From Puffinus mauretanicus (lineage: Eukaryota; Chordata; Aves; Procellariiformes; Procellariidae), in NCBI GenBank assembly GCA_023333565.1, contig JAJKFH010002183.1, forward strand, positions 1 to 64,000: DNA of 64,000 nucleotides, read 5' to 3'. A program made the translations under genes and the position numbers. The notes under the pieces were generated by a model. That model saw only the letters and a program-made list of their open reading frames with translations. It searched no databases and was not told the origin of the DNA. This document shows, piece by piece, positions 58,426-64,000 of this stretch. Each line of letters begins with the position of its first letter. Position 1 is the first letter of the stretch.

Positions 58426-60099
58426 GGGAGCTGCTGGGAGGTGTTTTCTTAAACAGACCAATCTTTCCCAGGTGGCCTTTGTGAGTGTAAGAAAGCGGGT
58501 GGAAAGTGTGCCTTGCACTTGATGGTGTTTCTCTTTCTTTGGGAGATCTCTATTTCTCTTCTCTTTCTCTTTGCTTTCCTCTGGGTTTTCTCTTTGATTT
58601 CTTGGCCATCTCTTTTGAGCTGGATGAGCTTTCCTTCTCTGAAGTCTAAGACCTTGAAAGTAAGGGTTATGGTAAGATTGCATAGAAGCAAGTTGGATAA
58701 CATGGTTCTTTCTTCAAGGCAAGCATTTCTGTTTGCAAAGTAACTTGTCAGTCTTGTGTATTTTGGATTTAGGCACCCTGGTGTATAAGCCAAAGCTAAC
58801 AGATATTAATTAGTTGGAGGACTGGAACTGTAATGAGAACAGTCACTCACATAGGTTGGCATTTTTATTTTAAATGCAAGTAATTAAAGAAAAAAGTGTG
58901 TTGAAAAAGTCAATGTTAAAAGATGTTATATAAATAACACACCCTGGGTGAGAGTTAGAGAGGAAGTCGAGGAAAGAATAACAGCCAGGTTGCTGGTGCA
59001 GCGGCTGCTGTGATGCCTGGCTATGGAGGGATTATCCCTGTAGCAGGGAAAAAGGAGTAAAGGAGAAGTGTGGCTTTAAATCATGGCAGAGGAGAAGGAC
59101 AGGGAGTTGGAAGAGCTTTGACAGCGTATTTAGAAATGCATGGGGGAGTTGTCTTTGGAGGATCCCAAAAAGCTGGTCCAAGAGGCAGTGACGTAGCACT
59201 CAAGCCTGCAACGTAGACTCTGGGTTGGAGAAACAGTGCAAGGTCCTGAGTGTGCAGCCTGCTGTTTGAAGGGGATCCTGTAAAACACCTCCCACGCCAT
59301 GACCCACTGAGCTCCTTCAGGAGGGGGTTTCTGTGGATGAGAAGCTCTGAGTGAAGCCTATTTGGCTACGTTAAATGCCGGCACGGCGTAACCTGGGAGG
59401 CAGGGATGTTTGGAGACCAAGGGCCAAAACCAGGGATGAATCTATGGAGTGGCTTGAAGCATAGCCATAGCTTTGGGTTGTGGTCCCAGGAGTGTGCGTG
59501 TGTGATGGGAGGAGGAAGAAAACAGTCGGCTCCTGGATTTGAGATATCTGGCAAGGGCACGCTGGAGATGCCCAGAACGTCTCTGGAGCAGGGACTGATG
59601 TTACCTGTCCTTGGTAGCCCGGGGAAGTGCCAATGGCGTCTGCAGTTGAATTTCTGTCCCTGCTGCTGGTGAAACAAAGCCATGGCTATCTCGGGGGTGG
59701 CCGTCTCCGCCTTAAGAAAGAAAACCGACCCTGGAAATCGCAGCCTGCCCGCAGGAGGGGGGGAAGTGATGCAGTGAGGAAAAGCTGCAGCGTGGAGCAC
59801 TTCCCATTGCACATGGGCTCTGCAACCCACAGCTCACCCGCTCCCTGCACCCCTGCTGCCACCGGCCAAGCCAGGCTTGGCAAAACTGGTCTCCCATGAG
59901 GTCCCATGGTCAGGATCTGGCCAACCTGGGCTGCTGAGTACCCACCCAAAATTCATCTTGGAGCCGGCTGAGCTATGCCAGGGTTTGCATGGTGGGGACT
60001 GTAGCTTTTATCTGACATGCCAGCCCCGTGGGGAGGCTGGGTGTGCCAAATAGCACCAGGCCACAGTCATTTATTGGTTTTTAACCATTTGTTTCCCTT

Positions 60100-60285
60100 C
60101 AAGACCCAGCTGTCTATAATGATGGCCAAGTCCTTCCTATATGGTAAAGGAGACTGTGGGTGGGGAATGCAAATCAAAGCTAAACAATGTGCTTTGCCAT
60201 CTTTTTTTGTTTAAGAAGCTTAATATATTAGCTAATCATGTGTGTAAACAATCTCAATATGCAAACTGAAAAGTAGCGTCCCCCC
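60100..60285. promoter_or_regulatory. AT-rich motif cluster, candidate enhancer
   Basis: Within about 90 bp are a perfect octamer ATGCAAAT (60167-60174), an overlapping ATCAAAG TCF/LEF-type core, a SOX-type AACAAT (60183-60188) and a forkhead-type GTAAACA (60244-60250). The block is AT-rich between GC-rich flanks, directly upstream of a CpG island. Enhancer function is inferred from motifs only. Confidence 0.35.
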
Positions 60286-60394
60286 TGGCGTCAGCTGCTT
60301 TGAGCTTCCCCATTAACCTTTCCAGAGCAAAAAACCTTCCTGGACAGCCATTTCGGAGTGTGCAAAATTGATTTCTTATTCGGTCTCCGCAGTG

Positions 60395-60582
60395 GAAGAA
60401 GATGGCGGCGCGGAGCCGCGGGCGCCTCTTCCGCTCCCTCGTCCTTTTTTTGAGACATCCTCTTCCCCCGTGCGTCTCGGTGATGGAGGACGGGTGGCTC
60501 CAGCACCGGGGCTGCCGCCGCACCAGGTGCCGGCGGGTTGGTCTCACCGCCTGGGCACGCAGGTCCCTCCCGGAGCCTTCTG
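60395..60582 (+). promoter_or_regulatory. Short CpG island with YY1-type AAGATGGCGGC and downstream donor
   Basis: About 190 bp with roughly 20 CpGs. AAGATGGCGGCG at 60398 is the YY1 consensus, often found just downstream of mammalian and avian start sites and here also a good translation-start context. The frame (ATG 60401, 65 codons if unspliced) is rich in Arg and has no known domain. TG|GTGAGC at 60583 could be a donor. It could be a promoter and first exon of an unidentified + strand transcript. Confidence 0.35.
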
Positions 60583-60981
60583 GTGAGCAAAAACAATAAG
60601 AAACAAATTTACAGTGGCCCCTCCTCAGGTAATTTCCACAGCGCAGAGACCCCCTGCCTCCCACCCCCTTCGTGTGCATCTTCTCTTAATTAATTAATAC
60701 TGCATTCATCACTGCTTAATTCCCGTTTCCGTAGCACCCAAGGAGGGGGGCTGCTGGCAAAGGCGGGTGCTGAGACGGTCTAGATCCGCTGTCTTAGTGG
60801 AGGAGCTTAATTAGCCCCCGTGACAATATGGGATCATTTCCTGCAGCCCTGAAATGGGTGGTTTCAAACTGGCTTCTTGTGCCCAGCAAAAGCAGCCCCG
60901 TGTCCCCGTGCTGGTCCCTGCGCAGCTGGGTTGTGTGTGCTTGTGGGGAAAGGTGATCTGCTGCTACAGCTGCTGGAATTT

Positions 60982-60998
60982 AAAAAAAAAAAAAAAAA
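60982..60998 (+). repeat. Poly(A) run (17 A)
   Basis: A homopolymer tract in intergenic DNA between the two CpG islands. No retroposed body recognised upstream. Confidence 0.85.
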
Positions 60999-61724
60999 TC
61001 ACAAATTCGTGGTTTTTTGAGCTTGGAGAGGAACAGGAGACAGAGCAGCTGGGTTTGGTCTGTCCTGGGGTCTCAGTGCTGGGGACAGGCAGGCTGGACG
61101 CTGGGGCTAATCCACGTTGGGCTGTAAAGGGTCCAGTACACCCCTCTCTGCTTGCAGTTGCAGTGCTCCTGGTCTCCTTTTCTTTCCTTTTTTTTCACCT
61201 TAAACACAATCTGTTGGCACTTGCGGTGCCTCCTCTGCTGAAATCCTCTGTGCTACCCCGCGCCGCGGCCCTGATGGGGACCGTGGCTGGAGAGGCAGCC
61301 AGGGCGGCCATGCAGCGGTGCTGGGGCAAAGCAGCAAATAAACCAACAAACATTAACTGTCGTGGTGCTTTTAGGAGGAGAATGCAACTTCTTGAGGACT
61401 GGCTGGAAAGAAAGCCGATGCGACTGTCAGCATCGGTTTTGTGGTGTGCATTGGAGTTTAGATGGGTGCCTTTATTTTTTAAGGTTTTTATCTTCCCATC
61501 TTTCAACTCTCCTCCCCCCTGCAAAAACCCCAAGGAGAAGGAAACCCCATGTGCCCCCACAGCTCGTTTCTCGGTGGGGTGGTGGTGGTGGGTACACGTG
61601 CTGATGCCTGTGCAGAACCCATCTGCCCCGGCACTGTGTTTAAGATAAGATGGAGACGCCCAGAGCGTGTGTGTGAGGAGGGAAGGGGAGATGGGGAAGA
61701 TGGAGGGGGAACAAAAGCAGCAGA

Positions 61725-62027
61725 TCCACCACGGCGCCGGGCCGGGCTCCTTGCCAAGAGCGGCTGCAGCACGCAGCCCCGGCTGGGATGGCGGTTCCCC
61801 CCCCAGCCGGCACTGCTGGCGATGCTCCCTCCCGCCCCGTCCTCTCCTCCCCGGCGCAGGCAGCCGGCGGGCCGGGGCGTGAAGGCGGCTCTCGCCCGGG
61901 ATGCGGGATGCCATCTCACCCGCGCCCTTCCCACCGCTAGACGGGACCGCGGCATCGGCGCTCCGGCAGCCCGACGCGCGCCTGTCCCGCGTGACTCACA
62001 TACGCAATGCAGCCATGCTTAACGAGC
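61725..62027 (+). promoter_or_regulatory. CpG island with AP-1 site and GTGAGT donor, candidate promoter
   Basis: About 300 bp with roughly 40 CpGs, a TGACTCA AP-1 site at 61992-61998 and a consensus donor GC|GTGAGT at 62028 on the + strand. Short ATG frames only. In the human genome the next gene beyond SEPTIN9 on the same strand is TNRC6C, at a large distance; whether this island belongs to it, to a lncRNA or to nothing transcribed cannot be told from sequence. Confidence 0.4.
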
Positions 62028-62102
62028 GTGAGTAATTATGCCAGGCGGAGGGTTGGGGTGTGGGGGGCGGTCGGGGTTGGGTGTGTGGGGTTTTTTTCCC
62101 TG

Positions 62103-62117
62103 TTTTTTTTTTTTTTT
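62103..62117 (+). repeat. Poly(T) run (15 T)
   Basis: A T-run about 75 bp after the island donor, followed by TTTCCATTTC and pyrimidine-rich sequence. Confidence 0.8.
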
Positions 62118-62374
62118 AATTTCCATTTCTCTTCTCTCCCCCCACCCTTTTCCCCTCCTGCCCAGCCCACGGCATTGAAACTTGGCCACCTCCTCGGCGG
62201 TGGCTTCGGGAGGGCCGGGGACGTGGGGGTCAGTTGGCACAGCAACTGCTGTTCGGGGACAAAAGGAGGCTTTTTTGCAGCGACAGTAGCAGCTGCCAGC
62301 CAGAATAGCAAATCCGTGCGACTTGGCACCACTCCAGCTTCCTTGAGGGTTGCAGAGGGATGGTATGTTGGAGG

Positions 62375-62530
62375 GTAAGACTAGCTAATTAATCTTCCGG
62401 CAGGGAACAATGTAATATCAGACAATTACAAAGACAGAATGAAATTACTATAGAGGGAAGGCTGGCATACAAATTTCTCAAAGGGTCCATCCCTCAGCCC
62501 GCTGCCGTGTTACTTTATATGCGGGAAAGG
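62375..62530. promoter_or_regulatory. AT-rich block with homeodomain-type sites, possible conserved element
   Basis: It contains TAATTAAT (62386-62393), AACAATG (62406-62412) and CAATTA within 50 bp, in an AT-rich block after a GC-rich island. Composition resembles vertebrate conserved non-coding elements; conservation not tested. Confidence 0.3.
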
Positions 62531-62539
62531 CACCGACTG

Positions 62540-64000
62540 TACATGCGCTTTTCTGTTGTGTGGGGTTTTTTTGTATGAATTGAATTATGTGTTTGGAGGA
62601 GGGGTGGGGGGATGCGGACTCAATTGCAGGATAAGCTTTTTAAGGAGCAAAAGGGAGAAAGGAGAGTCGTTCCAAGCAGAGATGTTCCCTGTCAACCAGC
62701 CGTGCCGAGAGCGCAGACCTGGCGCGTTGCTGATGCTACGGGCTCACAGGGTTGGGGATATTTTTCCCGGTTATTTTTAGTGATTGTACTGTGATGCCTG
62801 ATGGCTACAGCTTTTGGGAGGAGGATCTGACTGCTGAGCAGAGAGGGAGTGATTTCCTTCAGCCTTTCTGCATGGAGAAGCCCTCAAAGAGCTTTGGAGC
62901 TGCTGAAAGTTATTGGGGAAACACACCTACCAGCTCAGCGGTGGTAATTGCCAATAATTAGCTGTAATCACTGCTACCTACAGTTGGGATGCTGTGATGA
63001 ATAGGGCAGTGCAAGCCGCATGGTGCAGGCTCCCTGTCTGTTTATTTGCAGTGGGGAAAGAATTAGGAAAGTCTCATTTATCCTGGAGCAGAGGAAAGCA
63101 TCGGTGGGGGATCAGCCTGTGCAGAATTAGCATAGGAAACCCCTCCTCCCTCCTCCTCCTCCTCGCCAGGCGTTGGGGATAAGCTAATGACTCTCCTCCC
63201 TCTGCATCTCCCTCCCAGGATGAAACTTAATGTGCTGGGATCTCTAGAAGTGTCATTAAAAAACAACGTGAAAACAGTATCAGTCAAATTCTCTTTGCAA
63301 TGTTGTGTGTGTGCATCTGCACGGGAGGCCCGTGGGGACGGGGCCAGGAGGGGCGTGGAGCCAGGAGAGGATTTGGAGCAACTCCAGCTCGGTTGCTCTT
63401 TCTCCGAAGGAATTTGAGTAGGTTTTTGTTTGGTGCCTACATAGATCAGATGGTGCAGAGACGATGTTTAAAAACCACTGCGAGCCCCTCCTGCCTGCCT
63501 GGGCTGCTACGCTGGACTGCCAGTTGTCACTGAAGCTGTTGCAAAACTTAAGCTGAATAAGTAGGTTTTTTAAGGGGGTAGCAATGCCAAGCGTTGGATT
63601 GGCAGGCTGGGGCCCCTTTTCCAAGCTGCAGGTTAGGAGGAGTTGCGCACAGCCTAGTCCTTGTCTGGCCCCCTGAAAAGCATCCCGGTGGGTGCTCATC
63701 CATGGGTATTTGTCTGAATATTTCTCAGGGATGGCTGGATATCAGGACGTTGCCCATTGGGTTTCATTAGGGATGAAGGTGCCATCCCCGGTTCCCATGA
63801 GAAGTCCCTTGGTGTGGCACGCTGATGTGTGCAGCTCCTTATCTGGCTGCACACACTAGCTCTGCCCCAGCCCGGGCTCCCTGCGCTGGCTCCAAAGCCT
63901 TCTGCTGAAACTGAGAGACCAGAAAATCCCCTCTGCAGCCAAAGGAGATGGATCCCAAAAGCCAAGTCTCTGGTCTCACCGTCCACTGTACCCACCCCGT
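62540..64000. other. Intergenic region to window end, no gene recognised
   Basis: Unique sequence with one further AATAATTAGC-containing AT-rich spot near 62.95 kb. Short chance frames only. Confidence 0.5.

Larger units (their letters stand above)
48500..60090. other. Intergenic region, no gene recognised
   Basis: Lower GC and CpG than the left half. AT-rich blocks (about 49.28-49.8 and 50.26-50.72 kb) look like conserved non-coding or old repeat sequence; 52.2-59.3 kb is featureless, with T-runs (49,032-49,048 and 52,445-52,462), a pyrimidine-rich stretch at about 58.53-58.64 kb and a short imperfect duplication at 58.36-58.42 kb sharing GAAGAGCCTGCTT. Frames of 213 codons (54470) and 174 codons (58683, minus strand) have no recognisable domain and are not called. 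Confidence 0.5.

Noticed and set aside
58159..58683. 174-codon Lys/Arg/Glu-rich frame on the minus strand
   Set aside because: The composition comes from a pyrimidine-rich plus strand (purine-rich antisense) and a short tandem duplication; no family recognised.
1..64000. CRISPR arrays, operons, prophage or bacterial-type systems
   Set aside because: The window is vertebrate nuclear DNA with spliced exons; no spaced direct repeats of CRISPR form, no operon-like dense coding and no viral genes were seen.
1..64000. tRNA, rRNA or known miRNA genes
   Set aside because: No tRNA B-box/cloverleaf or rRNA segment was recognised by eye. A covariance-model search (Infernal/tRNAscan-SE) would be decisive and was not available.

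Overview
This is vertebrate nuclear DNA, most likely from a bird. Three things point that way: a nine-exon GT-AG spliced gene with short, GC-rich introns; a degenerate CR1-type LINE 3' end at about 45.17-45.29 kb (CR1 is the characteristic LINE of birds and other reptiles); and otherwise few interspersed repeats, with many CpG-dense patches, as on avian microchromosomes. The species cannot be named from sequence alone.

The one confidently identified gene is SEPTIN9 on the + strand. Nine coding exons between 24,242 and 42,515 splice into a 335-codon open frame with matching intron phases throughout. It contains the septin GTPase motifs (split P-loop, DTPGFGD, AKAD) and the septin unique element, and ends in a short tail without a coiled coil, as in the SEPT3/9/12 subgroup. 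The 335-residue length and N-terminus match the known short SEPTIN9 isoform. A 3' UTR of about 2.06 kb follows, ending just after AATAAA at 44,553. The first coding exon is open upstream of its ATG, so longer isoforms spliced from exons left of the window can read through it. The large exon encoding the long-isoform N-terminal extension was not found here.

Layout: 1-24,209 is intron of the long isoforms and/or 5' region of the short ones. It holds two strong CpG islands (about 6.03-6.66 kb and 16.56-17.34 kb), each followed by a consensus GTGAGT donor on the gene strand. They are candidate alternative promoters with non-coding first exons. From 24,210 to about 44,577 are the SEPTIN9 core exons, introns and 3' UTR. 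From about 44.6 to 64 kb no protein-coding gene could be supported. This part holds the CR1 remnant, AT-rich blocks that look like conserved non-coding/enhancer DNA (notably an octamer-TCF-SOX motif cluster near 60.17 kb), and two short CpG islands (60.4 and 61.7-62.0 kb) with adjacent donors that may be promoters of an unannotated transcript.

Many long open frames in the CpG islands (up to 582 codons on the minus strand) are GC-driven artefacts and were not called. No new multi-gene system was found. The items most worth checking are the alternative promoters, the downstream CpG islands and the enhancer-like blocks.
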